Assembly (NCBI GenBank): GCA_030427635.1
Contig: JAUIBA010000026.1
Location: 1-54,947, forward strand
Direction: 5' to 3'
Length of the DNA stretch: 54,947 bases
Source of the DNA: Bacteroidia bacterium
GTDB taxonomy: Bacteria; Bacteroidota; Bacteroidia; Chitinophagales; Chitinophagaceae
Shown here: positions 33,830 through 43,080 of the stretch, piece after piece
Layout of the letters: each line of letters begins with the position of its first letter
Position numbering within the stretch: position 1 is the stretch's first letter
The notes under the pieces: model-generated
What the model saw: only the letters and a program-made list of their open reading frames with translations
Told to the model about the DNA's origin: nothing
Databases searched by the model: none
Program-made: the position numbers and the translations under genes

Positions 33830-34411
33830 ATGAACAAAGGACTTTTAATTTTTGGTGTAATCATTCTCATTTTATTTATGGGTGGTTGTAGCAGCTATAA
33901 TGGCATGAACACAATGCAGAAAGAGGCGCAGCAGAAGTGGGCAGATGTACAAAGCAGCTATCAGCGTCGTGCAGACCTTATACCCAACCTCGTTGCAACT
34001 GTAAAAGGTGTGGCAAATTTTGAGCAGACAACACTTACCCAGGTAATACAGGCAAGGGCCAGCGCCACATCTATTAAAGTAGACCCGAAAGATCTGACTC
34101 CTGACCAGCTGAGGCAGTTTCAGCAGTCACAGGGCCAGCTCAGCCAGGCATTGGGTAGGCTGATGGTTGTGTCAGAGCAATATCCTGAACTGAAAGCAAA
34201 TGAAAACTTTAAAGATTTGCAGAGTCAGCTGGAGGGTACTGAGAATCGTATAAAAACGGCACGTGATGCCTATAACGAAGCAGTAAAAGACTACAACGTA
34301 AAAATTACAAACTTTCCCGGTGTGATGCTGGCAGGGATGTTCCATTTTACAGAAATGACAATGTTCCAGGCAGAAGCCGGTAGTGAAAAGGCCCCTAAAG
34401 TAGAATTCTGA
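33830..34411 (+). CDS. lemA: LemA family protein
   Basis: The 193-residue protein has an N-terminal membrane segment with a possible lipobox (MGGCSSYNGM, Cys near 20). A helical-bundle domain outside the membrane shows the family motif WADVQSSYQRRADLIPNLV and the late YNEAVKDYNVKITNFPGVM. LemA proteins are widespread; their biochemical role is unclear. Two TPM-domain genes follow, and this three-gene order is common in Bacteroidota. A hairpin in between may lower expression of the TPM genes. Confidence 0.92.
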   Translation: MNKGLLIFGVIILILFMGGCSSYNGMNTMQKEAQQKWADVQSSYQRRADLIPNLVATVKGVANFEQTTLTQVIQARASATSIKVDPKDLTPDQLRQFQQSQGQLSQALGRLMVVSEQYPELKANENFKDLQSQLEGTENRIKTARDAYNEAVKDYNVKITNFPGVMLAGMFHFTEMTMFQAEAGSEKAPKVEF

Positions 34412-34424
34412 TAATAATCACGAT

Positions 34425-34455
34425 ACCGGGCCGCGAATGCGGCCCGGTCTGTTTT
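34425..34455 (+). terminator. Hairpin between lemA and the TPM genes
   Basis: ACCGGGCCGC pairs perfectly with GCGGCCCGGT around GAAT, followed by CTGTTTT. It looks like a full terminator placed inside a conserved gene group. Confidence 0.75.
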
Positions 34456-34514
34456 ATAACAGATGCTGAATCCAGGCAACTATATTACTGTTCTATTAAA
34501 ATATAAATATCAGT

Positions 34515-34973
34515 ATGGCGGCATTATTCCCCAGAAAACAGTTTCTTGACAAAGAACAGCAACAAGCTGTTGTAGCAGCAATAGCTGCAGCAGAAAGCGG
34601 CACATCAGGAGAAATAAGGGTGTTCATGGAGCCCAAATGCAAATATGTAGACCCCATGGACAGGGCAAAGGAGATTTTTGCACAATTGGGCATGGAGAAA
34701 ACTGTAATGCGAAATGCTGTAATTATATATATCGCGTTTTCCGACAGACAGTTTGCACTCTACGGAGACAAGGCAATTTATGAACAGGCTGGAGGAGAAA
34801 CATTCTGGAAAAAAGCTGCCGCTACCCTGTCGGGGCATCTGAGAGCAGGGCAGTTTACAGAAGGTCTTTGTAACTGCATTGGCGAGCTGGGTAATGCACT
34901 TGCTACCCACTTCCCTCCTACCCCCGGTGTAAATAAAAATGAATTACCTGACGAAATAGTATTTGGTAAATAA
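34515..34973 (+). CDS. TPM-domain protein (cytoplasmic form)
   Basis: The 152-residue protein is a bare TPM domain without a signal peptide. It has AIAAAESGTSGEIRVFMEPK at the start of the fold, then AVIIYIAFSDRQFALYGDKAIYEQAG and AGQFTEGLCNCIGELGNALA. TPM (TPM_phosphatase, YgcG-like) domains are known from a thylakoid acid phosphatase and from membrane proteins of unclear role. It overlaps the next TPM gene by one base. Confidence 0.88.
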   Translation: MAALFPRKQFLDKEQQQAVVAAIAAAESGTSGEIRVFMEPKCKYVDPMDRAKEIFAQLGMEKTVMRNAVIIYIAFSDRQFALYGDKAIYEQAGGETFWKKAAATLSGHLRAGQFTEGLCNCIGELGNALATHFPPTPGVNKNELPDEIVFGK

Positions 34974-35779
34974 TGCAGAAGATAAGAAAAAACATATGGC
35001 GTGTATGGGCAGTGTGTCTGTTGATAATAATGTCAGCCGGTGCTGCTATAGCTGGTAAAGATCCGTATCCGGACCCACCTAACCCTCCGCGGCTGGTAAT
35101 AGATATGGGGCATATGTTATCAGGTCAGGAGGAATCAAGACTGGAAAACAAGCTGGAAGGATTTGCCCGTACTACGTCTACCCAGATAACCATCCTTACG
35201 GTAGAAGACCTTAACGGATATGATGTGGCTGAGTATGCTACAAAAGTGTTTAACAAGTGGGGAATAGGACAGAAAGGGAAGAATAATGGCGTGCTGCTAT
35301 TGGTAGCAAATAATGACAGAAAAGCATGGATTACTACCGGCAATGGTTTGCAGGGGGTATTAACTGATGCAAAAACATCACGCATCTTTAGAAATGAGCT
35401 GAGACCAGCCTTTAAGGCCGGCAACTATTATGTGGGGCTGGATAAAGCAACAGATGCTATCATTGCTGTAACTAAAGGAGAATATACTGCTGACAAAGAC
35501 AGTGGTAACGGGAAAAAAGGGTCTGGTATCATTGTATTCATCATATTTATCGTTATTCTCATATCCATCTTCCGCAGAGGTGGAGGCAGAGGCCCCGGCG
35601 GTGGCTATGTAAGCCGTCATGGATGGGGCGACTTTGCTACAGGGTTTCTTATCAGTAGCCTGCTCAATAGCGGCCGCCGTGGTGGTGGCTGGGGAGGAGG
35701 CAGTGACTGGGGCGGTGGTGGCTTCGGTGGATTTGGTGGCGGCAGCAGCGATGGTGGCGGTGCCGGAGGTAGCTGGTAA
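34973..35779 (+). CDS. Membrane TPM-domain protein with glycine-rich tail
   Basis: The 268-residue product has a signal peptide (ending AAIAG), an extracytoplasmic TPM domain (about residues 35-165) and a single membrane helix near 178-200 (GIIVFIIFIVILISIF). The cytoplasmic tail of about 65 residues is dominated by Gly, Ser and Trp. TPM hallmarks TSTQITILTVEDLNGYDVAE, NGVLLLVANNDRKAWITTG and YYVGLDKATDAI are clear. The layout is that of YgcG-type proteins, and the Gly-rich tail is usual for them. It is coupled to the cytoplasmic TPM gene upstream. Confidence 0.9.
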   Translation: MQKIRKNIWRVWAVCLLIIMSAGAAIAGKDPYPDPPNPPRLVIDMGHMLSGQEESRLENKLEGFARTTSTQITILTVEDLNGYDVAEYATKVFNKWGIGQKGKNNGVLLLVANNDRKAWITTGNGLQGVLTDAKTSRIFRNELRPAFKAGNYYVGLDKATDAIIAVTKGEYTADKDSGNGKKGSGIIVFIIFIVILISIFRRGGGRGPGGGYVSRHGWGDFATGFLISSLLNSGRRGGGWGGGSDWGGGGFGGFGGGSSDGGGAGGSW

Positions 35780-35886
35780 GCATTCCCGATGGGATACCAG
35801 ACCATTGTTAATGTACTAATGAATTGTATTACCCAGACTCCACTATAAGTAATTCGTTGTATCTACATTAAAACTTCAGCATATAA

Positions 35887-35925
35887 TAAACCCGGGGTAC
35901 ATATACCCCGGGTTTACTTTTTTTA
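35887..35925. terminator. Strong bidirectional terminator
   Basis: A perfect 13-bp stem (35887-35899 with 35904-35916) around CATA is followed by ACTTTTTTTT. It separates the TPM gene from the convergent permease gene. Confidence 0.9.
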
Positions 35926-35943
35926 GAGCTCTTGATTTTGCGC

Positions 35944-37428
35944 TTATTTACCCAGCTTACTATTCCTTTTACTGTAGCCGAAATATATTACCAGACCAAT
36001 AGCCAGCCAAACAATGAGGCGTAACCAGTTAGTAGGGCCCAGACCTGCAACCATTGCTGCACAAACGGCAATACCCAATGTAGATACTACAGGAACGGCA
36101 GGTACTTTGAACTGACGTGGCAAATCAGGGTCAGTGCGACGTAGTATCCAAACGCCGGCACAAACAAGGATAAACGCAAACAATGTACCGATACTGGTCA
36201 TATCACCTACAATATCTCCAGGAACAAATGCAGCAAATGCACCTACCAATACAAAAAAGATCCAGTTAGACTTATAAGGAGTATGGAATTTAGGATGCAA
36301 ATCTGAAAAGACTTTTGGCACTAACCCATCCCGACTCATAGAATAGAAAACACGGGACTGCCCCATGAGCATAACCAGAATTACAGAAGAAAATCCAAAA
36401 AGTATGGCCACAGTAACCATGTTGGCAAGCCAGCCATAACCTGTCATATATGTATTTATAGCGTACGCTACCGATGCTTCCTTACCCTGTGTACGGAAGT
36501 CATTCACATTGGCCACACCGGTAAGCACATGTGCAAACAGTATATAAAGTATTGTACAAATCACCAGAGAGCCTAATATACCAATGGGCATATCTTTCTT
36601 AGGATTTTTTGCTTCCTGTGCCGCCGTAGAGACAGCATCAAACCCAATGAAAGCAAAAAATACAACACCCGCAGCACCTAATATGCCCCAGATACCACCA
36701 TAATTATGGCTAATCCCCTGACTATCAATAAATTTTGTTGCTTCGGGAATATAATGCTCATGATTTGCAGGATTGATGAAGCTCCAGCCAAGTACAATAA
36801 ACAATAACACAATTGCTACCTTAGAGATAACAATGATACCATTAACTACTGCCGACTCTTTTGTTCCCCGTATCAGCAGCATGGTAAGCATGAGTATAAT
36901 AAACAAAGCCGGCACATTCATCATGCCGTGCACACCTGCTTCTGCAGCAAATGCGCCGGTACCGTCACAAACTTCAAATGGAGAATGGGACCATCGATAC
37001 GGGACATGGAAGCCAAATATTTCCAGTAGTTTATTAAGATATTCGCTCCAGGCAATGCCTACAGTAGCCGCACCTACCGCATACTCCAGCACAAGGTCCC
37101 AGCCAATAATCCACGCTACCAGCTCTCCCATTGTGGCATATGAATATGTATATGCACTACCTGCTATAGGAATCATAGAGGCAAACTCGGCATAACACAG
37201 ACCTGCAAACGCACAGCCAATAGCAGCGACAATAAAACCAATGGTCACTGAAGGACCGGCATTATATGCGGCGGCGGCGGCAGTTCTTACAAAAAGCCCG
37301 GCACCGATGATGGCACCAATACCCAGTGCAACCAGGTTACCGGCCCCAAGCGTCCGTTTAAGGCTTTTTTCCCCGTCTGATGAATCAACAATAAGCTTTG
37401 CTATCGGTTTTTTAGTAAATAGACCCAT
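35944..37428 (-). CDS. APC-family amino acid permease
   Basis: The 494-residue protein has about 12-13 membrane segments and the APC substrate-site motif GIGAIIGAGLFVRTA in TM1. CYAEFASMIPIAGSAYTYSY in TM3, FAFIGFDAVSTAAQEAKNP in TM6 and a GQSRVFYSMSRDGLVPKVF loop are those of cationic amino acid transporter-like (CAT/YfnA) permeases. It likely takes up an amino acid by proton symport. The final strand ends in a basic tail. Substrate is not deducible. It is a single gene. Confidence 0.92.
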   Translation of the reverse strand: MGLFTKKPIAKLIVDSSDGEKSLKRTLGAGNLVALGIGAIIGAGLFVRTAAAAAYNAGPSVTIGFIVAAIGCAFAGLCYAEFASMIPIAGSAYTYSYATMGELVAWIIGWDLVLEYAVGAATVGIAWSEYLNKLLEIFGFHVPYRWSHSPFEVCDGTGAFAAEAGVHGMMNVPALFIILMLTMLLIRGTKESAVVNGIIVISKVAIVLLFIVLGWSFINPANHEHYIPEATKFIDSQGISHNYGGIWGILGAAGVVFFAFIGFDAVSTAAQEAKNPKKDMPIGILGSLVICTILYILFAHVLTGVANVNDFRTQGKEASVAYAINTYMTGYGWLANMVTVAILFGFSSVILVMLMGQSRVFYSMSRDGLVPKVFSDLHPKFHTPYKSNWIFFVLVGAFAAFVPGDIVGDMTSIGTLFAFILVCAGVWILRRTDPDLPRQFKVPAVPVVSTLGIAVCAAMVAGLGPTNWLRLIVWLAIGLVIYFGYSKRNSKLGK

Positions 37429-37612
37429 TTTTCGCTATTAAATTGATAAGAACGGCTAAGATAGGGAATAACTTGTAAGTTAATGCCCCACAGTAGCAGG
37501 CATAGGGTGAGTAATGTGGTGATATACCTACACATGCGCATATACGAACCATATTATAGAGAATATATACCCAATGCATTATTGATATTTATGAAAAGAG
37601 TCAATACACGCA

Positions 37613-37649
37613 TATAAAAAAGGTTGCCCTGTATAAAGTGGGGCAACCT
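37613..37649 (-). terminator. Rho-independent terminator of lon
   Basis: On the minus strand AGGTTGCCC and GGGCAACCT form a 9-bp stem, followed by a run of Ts (the A run just left of 37621). Confidence 0.85.
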
Positions 37650-37674
37650 CCTGATTGTATAAAATTAAAAAACA

Positions 37675-40092
37675 CTATTTCAATGCGAGATCCAATACTT
37701 CGGTAGCATCGCTGACATAATGAAATCGCAGACCTTTTATGTATTGTGCATTCACTTCATCTACATCTTTCTCATTCTGGCGGCACATAATGATATCTTT
37801 TATGCCTGCCCGCTTTGCTGCCAGTATTTTTTCTTTAATACCGCCTACAGGTAATACCTGACCCCTAAGTGTTATTTCTCCGGTCATGGCATAATATGGT
37901 TTCACCTTACGTCCGGTAAATGCAGATGCCAGTGATGTAAGCATTGTGATGCCGGCACTGGGACCATCTTTGGGCACTGCGCCCTCAGGTACGTGAACAT
38001 GTACATTCACCATATCAAACCGTGCAGCATCAATACCATACTTATCGGCATTGGCTCTGAGATAAGACATTGCTGCACTGGCACTCTCTTTCATCACATT
38101 GCCCAGATTACCGGTAAGCGTAAGGCTCCCCTTACCCTTTGATATGGATGACTCAATAAACAGGATATCTCCACCTACTGAGGTCCATGCAAGCCCAACA
38201 ACCACACCGGGGGGATGCCCTTTAGTATATATATCATTACTGAAACGCGGCTTGCCCAGAATCTCCTCTACCCTTCCAACTGTTACCCCGGGAGTTACTT
38301 CTTCCTCCATAGCCACCTGCCTTGCCACAGCGCGCATAATACCGGCAAATACTCTGTCCAGTTCACGTACGCCACTCTCACGGGTATACTCCTGTATTAT
38401 TTTCAGAATTACTTTGTCAGGAAATCTGAGTGGCACTTTTGCCAATCCATGTAAATCCTTTTGCTTTGGAACCAGGTGCCTTTTGGCAATCTCTACTTTT
38501 TCCTCGGCAGAATAGCCTGACAACTGTATTATCTCCAGGCGATCGCGAAGAGCCGGCTGAATATCACTCAAGCTATTAGCGGTAGCAATAAATAGCACCC
38601 GTGACAAATCATATTCTGTTTCCAGATAATTATCATAGAATGAGTTATTCTGCTCAGGGTCCAGTATTTCCAGCAATGCGCTACTGGGATCTCCTCTGAA
38701 GTCTTTTCCTATTTTATCTATCTCATCAAGAATGAAAACCGGATTTGATGACTTTACCTTACGCAAAGACTGAATAATACGACCGGGCATAGCACCTATG
38801 TAGGTTTTCCTATGTCCTCTCAACTCACTTTCGTCATGTAGCCCCCCAAGACTTAGCCTTACATACTTACGCTGTATGGCACTGGCAATACTACGACCCA
38901 GAGAGGTTTTACCAATACCCGGAGGGCCTACAAAGCACAGAATAGGTGATTTCATATCTCCTTTCAGCTTCAATACAGCCAGATACTCAAGAATACGATC
39001 CTTTATTTTATCCATGCCATAATGGTCGTTGTCCAGTACCTTCTGTGCATGTTTCAGGTCGTAGTTGTCTTTCGTATAAGTACCCCAGGGGAGGTCCAGC
39101 ATCAGGTCCAGATGATTGTAAACCACTGAATAATCGGGGGTACTGCTATGCATACGCTCCAGTTTTTCAATGTTTTTACGAAACAGCTCCTTTGCCGCTT
39201 CCGGCCACTGAATATCCTCTGCCCGCTTCTGAAGGTCTTTTATCTCACGGTCATTCGGGTCTCCACCCAGCTCTTCGCGAATAGACTTCATCTGCTGCTG
39301 CAGGAAGTATTCACGCTGCTGTTTATCAATGTCAGCCCTGGTTTTATTGGTAATTTCGTTTTTCAGCTCCAGTAACTGAAGCTCCCCCTGCAGGAGATTT
39401 AGCAACTTCTCGGCACGAAGTGTAATATTATTTTCTTCCAGCATAGACTGCTTCTCCTGCAGCTTAGCCGAAATATTAGATGCAATAAAATGCATTAAAA
39501 ACGATTGATTTTCAATGTTTTTAAGCACTATACCTGCTTCATTAGGTATATTGGCACTTTGCTGCACAATGCGTTCTCCATAGTCTTTAATAGAAGAAAT
39601 AAGTGCATCAAATGCTGCATCATTTTCAGGATAAACATCATCCAGATATGAGACACGGGCCATATAGTATGGGTCTGTCTGCGTATATGCATCAATTGTA
39701 AAGCGCATCCTTCCCATAATGAAAAGAGTCACATTACCATCGGGCATCTTTATCTGCTTTACCACCTTGGCCAGTGTACCTACACGGTATATATCATCCG
39801 GCCCTGGGTCCTCGTTATTACTTTCTTTCTGTGCTATTACGCCTATCCACTTATTAGTACGGTTTGCCTCTGCTATTGCCTTAACCGACTTTTCGCGTGC
39901 TACGGTGATAGGCAATACTACATTAGGAAACAGTACCGTATTACGTAGTGCTATAACAGGTAGTTCGGCCGGAAGTGACTTTTTCTCATTTTCATCCAGT
40001 TCATCTTCTCCCAGCGGAACAATGGGCATAAATTCCATCTCCTGCTCATTCTGATTCAGCAACATATCCAGCACAGTATTTATTTCAGCCAT
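37675..40092 (-). CDS. lon: ATP-dependent protease Lon
   Basis: Lon degrades misfolded and regulatory proteins in the cytoplasm. The 805-residue protein has the N-terminal substrate domain (about 40-240; PVIALRNTVLFPNVVLPITV), a helical linker and an AAA+ module. The AAA+ module has Walker A GPPGIGKTS and Walker B VFILDEIDK. The C-terminal serine protease domain has the catalytic Ser in PKDGPSAG and Lys in GGIKEK. Length is normal. A TAACTTTG promoter box ends only 5 nt before the ATG, and a terminator follows the stop, so it is a single-gene unit. Confidence 0.97.
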   Translation of the reverse strand: MAEINTVLDMLLNQNEQEMEFMPIVPLGEDELDENEKKSLPAELPVIALRNTVLFPNVVLPITVAREKSVKAIAEANRTNKWIGVIAQKESNNEDPGPDDIYRVGTLAKVVKQIKMPDGNVTLFIMGRMRFTIDAYTQTDPYYMARVSYLDDVYPENDAAFDALISSIKDYGERIVQQSANIPNEAGIVLKNIENQSFLMHFIASNISAKLQEKQSMLEENNITLRAEKLLNLLQGELQLLELKNEITNKTRADIDKQQREYFLQQQMKSIREELGGDPNDREIKDLQKRAEDIQWPEAAKELFRKNIEKLERMHSSTPDYSVVYNHLDLMLDLPWGTYTKDNYDLKHAQKVLDNDHYGMDKIKDRILEYLAVLKLKGDMKSPILCFVGPPGIGKTSLGRSIASAIQRKYVRLSLGGLHDESELRGHRKTYIGAMPGRIIQSLRKVKSSNPVFILDEIDKIGKDFRGDPSSALLEILDPEQNNSFYDNYLETEYDLSRVLFIATANSLSDIQPALRDRLEIIQLSGYSAEEKVEIAKRHLVPKQKDLHGLAKVPLRFPDKVILKIIQEYTRESGVRELDRVFAGIMRAVARQVAMEEEVTPGVTVGRVEEILGKPRFSNDIYTKGHPPGVVVGLAWTSVGGDILFIESSISKGKGSLTLTGNLGNVMKESASAAMSYLRANADKYGIDAARFDMVNVHVHVPEGAVPKDGPSAGITMLTSLASAFTGRKVKPYYAMTGEITLRGQVLPVGGIKEKILAAKRAGIKDIIMCRQNEKDVDEVNAQYIKGLRFHYVSDATEVLDLALK

Positions 40093-40097
40093 TTTGT

Positions 40098-40105
40098 CAA
40101 AGTTA
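40098..40105 (-). promoter_or_regulatory. TAnnTTTG promoter box of lon
   Basis: TAACTTTG on the minus strand ends 5 nt before the ATG at 40092, implying a leaderless or nearly leaderless lon mRNA. Confidence 0.55.
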
Positions 40106-40311
40106 TCCCCAAGTTACAATGAAAACGGGGGAAATATAGAGGGGCAATGATTATGCCAGGGGGGTATAACTGAAATTTTAGCAGAAATACAATTACATAT
40201 TCACATATGGCATGACAAAAGTGGTAATGATTGATTAATAATAATAATTATGACTTATTAGAAAATGAGGTAATAGCAGCATGTTGCCAATAATAAAATG
40301 CACTATTCAGG

Positions 40312-40319
40312 TATCTTTG
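40312..40319 (+). promoter_or_regulatory. TAnnTTTG promoter box of rimM
   Basis: TATCTTTG ends 6 nt before ATG 40326 and lies inside the longer open frame from 40281, arguing against the upstream start. Confidence 0.55.
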
Positions 40320-40325
40320 CCGTTA

Positions 40326-40832
40326 ATGATAAGAGCAGGAAGAATAGTAGCAACACATGGCATATCCGGGGCTGTGATAATGACACACGTACTGGGTGTA
40401 AACAACTGGCTGAAAAAAGGCCATGCATTAATGGTAGAGATGCAGCGGGGAAGCAGAATACCCTATTTTGTAGCTGGTGTACGTGCAACAGGCAATGATG
40501 AATATATTGTGGAACTGGAAGATGTAAGCTCACCACAGGCGGCCAGACTGCTCATTAAAAAGGATGTATATGTAGATGAAAAACTACTGTCGGGACTTGT
40601 TACAGAGTCTCCATTGTTATGGATTGGGTTTACGGTAGTAGATGCAGCGTATGGTAATCTGGGGAAACTAACCGATGTAATACAGGCAGGTAGCCAATGG
40701 ATAGGAACAATAGTACATAAAGAAAATGAAGTACTTATCCCTTTAATAAATGAGACAATAAAAGGAGTAGATATAAAGAACAAATCATTGAAAACCAATT
40801 TACCACACGGACTTATTGAAGTTTACGAATAA
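40326..40832 (+). CDS. rimM: Ribosome maturation factor RimM
   Basis: RimM binds ribosomal protein S19 and helps mature the 30S head. The 168-residue protein starts MIRAGRIVATHGISGAV, the family opening. It has a beta-barrel RimM domain (about 1-85) and a C-terminal PRC-like barrel (about 90-165; IGFTVVDAAYGNLGKLTDVI, VLIPLINETIKGVDIKNK). An ATG at 40281 would add 15 residues without family resemblance. It precedes trmD by 9 bp, the conserved rimM-trmD order, but rpsP and rplS, often flanking, are absent. Confidence 0.92.
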   Translation: MIRAGRIVATHGISGAVIMTHVLGVNNWLKKGHALMVEMQRGSRIPYFVAGVRATGNDEYIVELEDVSSPQAARLLIKKDVYVDEKLLSGLVTESPLLWIGFTVVDAAYGNLGKLTDVIQAGSQWIGTIVHKENEVLIPLINETIKGVDIKNKSLKTNLPHGLIEVYE

Positions 40833-40841
40833 GACAAAATA

Positions 40842-41522
40842 ATGAGAGTTGATATAATAACAGTAGTACCGGATCTGCTTCAAAGTCCATTCAGCCACTC
40901 TATGATGAAACGGGCAAAAGACCGTGGCTTACTGGAAATCTTTACGCATAACCTGAGAGATTACACCCCATACAAACAGGGGCAGGTAGATGACTATCAG
41001 TTTGGAGGCGGGGCTGGAATGGTAATGATGCCAGAGCCTCTTGCTATCCTATTGGATAAACTTATGAGCGAACGTGCATATGACGACATAATATACATGA
41101 CTCCCGATGGTCCGCTCTTCAATCAGAAAACGGCTAATATGCTATCACTTAAAGAAAATCTGATTATCATATGCGGACATTATAAAGGGATAGACGAGCG
41201 GATAAGACAGCATTACGTAACAAGAGAAATATCTATAGGTGATTATGTACTGAGTGGTGGAGAGCTGGCAGCTGCAGTAGTTGTAGATGCCATAGGCCGC
41301 CTGATACCCGGAGTTCTGAATGATGAAACATCAGCACTTTTCGACTCATTTCAGGATGGACTGCTGGCGCCACCTGTATATACCCGTCCTGCCAATTTCA
41401 GAGGGATGGAAGTACCTGAAATATTATTATGCGGAGACCCTAAGAAAATTGATGACTGGCGGTATGAGCAGTCGTTAAAGAGGACAAAAGACAGGCGGCC
41501 GGACTTGTCAAAAAACTTATAA
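40842..41522 (+). CDS. trmD: tRNA (guanine-N1)-methyltransferase TrmD
   Basis: TrmD methylates G37 of tRNAs reading CNN codons, preventing +1 frameshifts. The 226-residue SPOUT enzyme shows the N-terminal [20 protein letters not shown] and [18 protein letters not shown]. The knotted SAM-binding region has [13 protein letters not shown] and [14 protein letters not shown], and the C-terminal tail has [16 protein letters not shown]. Length is normal. It is translationally close to rimM and followed 40 bp later by a lipoprotein gene that may share the transcript. Confidence 0.96.
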   Translation: MRVDIITVVPDLLQSPFSHSMMKRAKDRGLLEIFTHNLRDYTPYKQGQVDDYQFGGGAGMVMMPEPLAILLDKLMSERAYDDIIYMTPDGPLFNQKTANMLSLKENLIIICGHYKGIDERIRQHYVTREISIGDYVLSGGELAAAVVVDAIGRLIPGVLNDETSALFDSFQDGLLAPPVYTRPANFRGMEVPEILLCGDPKKIDDWRYEQSLKRTKDRRPDLSKNL

Positions 41523-41561
41523 TCGGCTGACACAATTAAATATAATCAATACTATAACCTG

Positions 41562-42005
41562 ATGAAAGCAAAGCGACTACTTTGGATTCCTGTCATTTTC
41601 TTTGCTGTGAGTGCATGCAAAAAAAATGAAGAAACAACACCTGCCGGTGATATGCTCGTAATGATAAATAAGGATACGGCATTTGTAACCACAGATGTCA
41701 AAGCCAGCATTACCAGTACGAACACTTTATACATTACAGGAAAAAGCAGGGATGATGATAAAAAAGTCAGTATGACACTTTCCGATTACCAGAGAAAGAA
41801 AGGCAACTTCTTAATAGACTACCGGGGCACTGGTGGAAATATATATGGCAATACCGGACAGTATTTTGAAGGCAGTAATCTTACTGAGGCCAGAGCCGGT
41901 GGTATAGTTATTACAGAAGTAAAGGGCGGGCTGATAAAGGGTAATTTTACCTTCTACTATCAGAATACAGAGATTCATGGCTCATTTACAAGCCCTGCAC
42001 CATAA
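41562..42005 (+). CDS. Putative lipoprotein, family A member 3
   Basis: The 147-residue product has a signal sequence with lipobox AVSAC (Cys19) followed by KKNEE, and a beta-rich domain. LYITGKSRDDDKKVSMTLSD, the GGIVITEV strand and IKGNFTFYYQNTEIHGSF align by eye with the paralogue at 16076-16540 (LIINGYTSD, GGIVSINSV, ISGYFSF). It is thus a distant family member of the two lipoproteins near 16 kb. Function unknown; probably an outer-membrane or periplasmic lipoprotein. Confidence 0.8.
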   Translation: MKAKRLLWIPVIFFAVSACKKNEETTPAGDMLVMINKDTAFVTTDVKASITSTNTLYITGKSRDDDKKVSMTLSDYQRKKGNFLIDYRGTGGNIYGNTGQYFEGSNLTEARAGGIVITEVKGGLIKGNFTFYYQNTEIHGSFTSPAP

Positions 42006-42011
42006 ATAGGA

Positions 42012-42623
42012 TTATCTTACTTCTACAGACAGGACTCTTTCTCCCATCAGATATGCATCTAGCTTATCATGAACATTTACAGGTCCTACACCGGCAGGTG
42101 TGCCTGTAAATATCAGATCGCCTATGTTAAGTGTAAAAAAGTTGGATGCATATTCAATAATCCTGCGAACAGAGAATATCATATCAGCAGTATTACCCTC
42201 CTGCACTATTTCCCCATTCTTTTCCAGACTGAAACTTAAATTGGAAAGATCGTCTTCCAGATTAACAGGTCTCATTTCACCTACTGCGGCAGACCCGTCA
42301 AAAGCTTTTGCAATCTCCCACGGGAGACCTTTCTGCTGCTGTTGCCTTTGAATATCACGTGCCGTAAAATCAATACCTAGTGTTATGGCATCATAATATT
42401 TATGCGCAAAACGCTCCTGAATATATTTACCATTCTTGCATATGCGAATTACCAACTCACATTCATAGTGAAGATCATCAGTAAACTCCGGATAGTAAAG
42501 TGGTTTGTGAGGCAAAAGCATCGCACTTTTGGGCTTCATAAAAAGAACTGGCTCTGAAGGAAGCTCATTTTTCAGTTCCTTTGCGTGATCAGCGTAATTT
42601 CGTCCTACACAAATTATCTTCAT
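42012..42623 (-). CDS. Fumarylacetoacetate hydrolase (FAH) family protein
   Basis: The 203-residue protein is a compact FAH-domain enzyme. It starts MKIICVGRNYADHAKEL and has the metal-binding acidic residues in the DDLHYECELVIRI segment. TLGIDFTARDIQRQQQQKG and DLIFTGTPAGVGPV are also present, as in FAHD1/YcgM-type acylpyruvate hydrolases or oxaloacetate decarboxylases. The substrate in this organism is unknown. Its start lies 15 bp from the divergent thioesterase gene, so their promoters must overlap coding sequence. Confidence 0.92.
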   Translation of the reverse strand: MKIICVGRNYADHAKELKNELPSEPVLFMKPKSAMLLPHKPLYYPEFTDDLHYECELVIRICKNGKYIQERFAHKYYDAITLGIDFTARDIQRQQQQKGLPWEIAKAFDGSAAVGEMRPVNLEDDLSNLSFSLEKNGEIVQEGNTADMIFSVRRIIEYASNFFTLNIGDLIFTGTPAGVGPVNVHDKLDAYLMGERVLSVEVR

Positions 42624-42638
42624 TATTACCGTTTATTT

Positions 42639-43079
42639 ATGGCGCGTGTAAAAATAATATTTCCCGGTTATAATTTTTTATTTATTGCAACGGTACCAGT
42701 CCGTATAGGCGATGTCAATTACGGCAATCACGTGGGTAATGATGCTATTTTATCCATAATACATGAAGCCCGCATACAAATGTTGCGTCATTATGGCTAC
42801 AGTGAAATGGATGCTGGTGGAAACAGCATGATTATGGCCGACGTAATGATTGCCTATAAGGCCGAGGCCTTTTATGGCGACACGCTGGCCGTAAAGATAT
42901 ATGCAGATGAAGTTTCAGGCAATACTTTTAACTTATTGTATCATTTATCTGTAAAAAGGGGCGAAAAAAGTATAGATATAGCACATGCTAAAACAGGCAT
43001 GGTGTGCTTTGACTATAATACCCGCAAAATAGCTCCAATGACAGATGCCCTGAAAAAGTTCCTGACGAACAACCAATAA
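42639..43079 (+). CDS. Acyl-CoA thioesterase-like (4HBT) hot-dog protein
   Basis: From ATG 42639 the 146-residue product is a single hot-dog domain. VRIGDVNYGNHVGNDAILSI carries the 4HBT-type active-site Asp/Asn near residue 23, and YKAEAFYGDTLAVKIYADEV forms the central strand. These enzymes hydrolyse acyl-CoA thioesters; the chain length is unknown. A longer frame from 42585 would overlap the FAH gene and adds non-conserved residues. The YigZ gene follows after one base, so the two are probably cotranscribed. Confidence 0.88.
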   Translation: MARVKIIFPGYNFLFIATVPVRIGDVNYGNHVGNDAILSIIHEARIQMLRHYGYSEMDAGGNSMIMADVMIAYKAEAFYGDTLAVKIYADEVSGNTFNLLYHLSVKRGEKSIDIAHAKTGMVCFDYNTRKIAPMTDALKKFLTNNQ

Positions 43080-43080
43080 A

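Noticed and set aside
40281..40325. Upstream ATG extending RimM by 15 residues
   Set aside because: The added residues do not match the family and the promoter box lies inside them.
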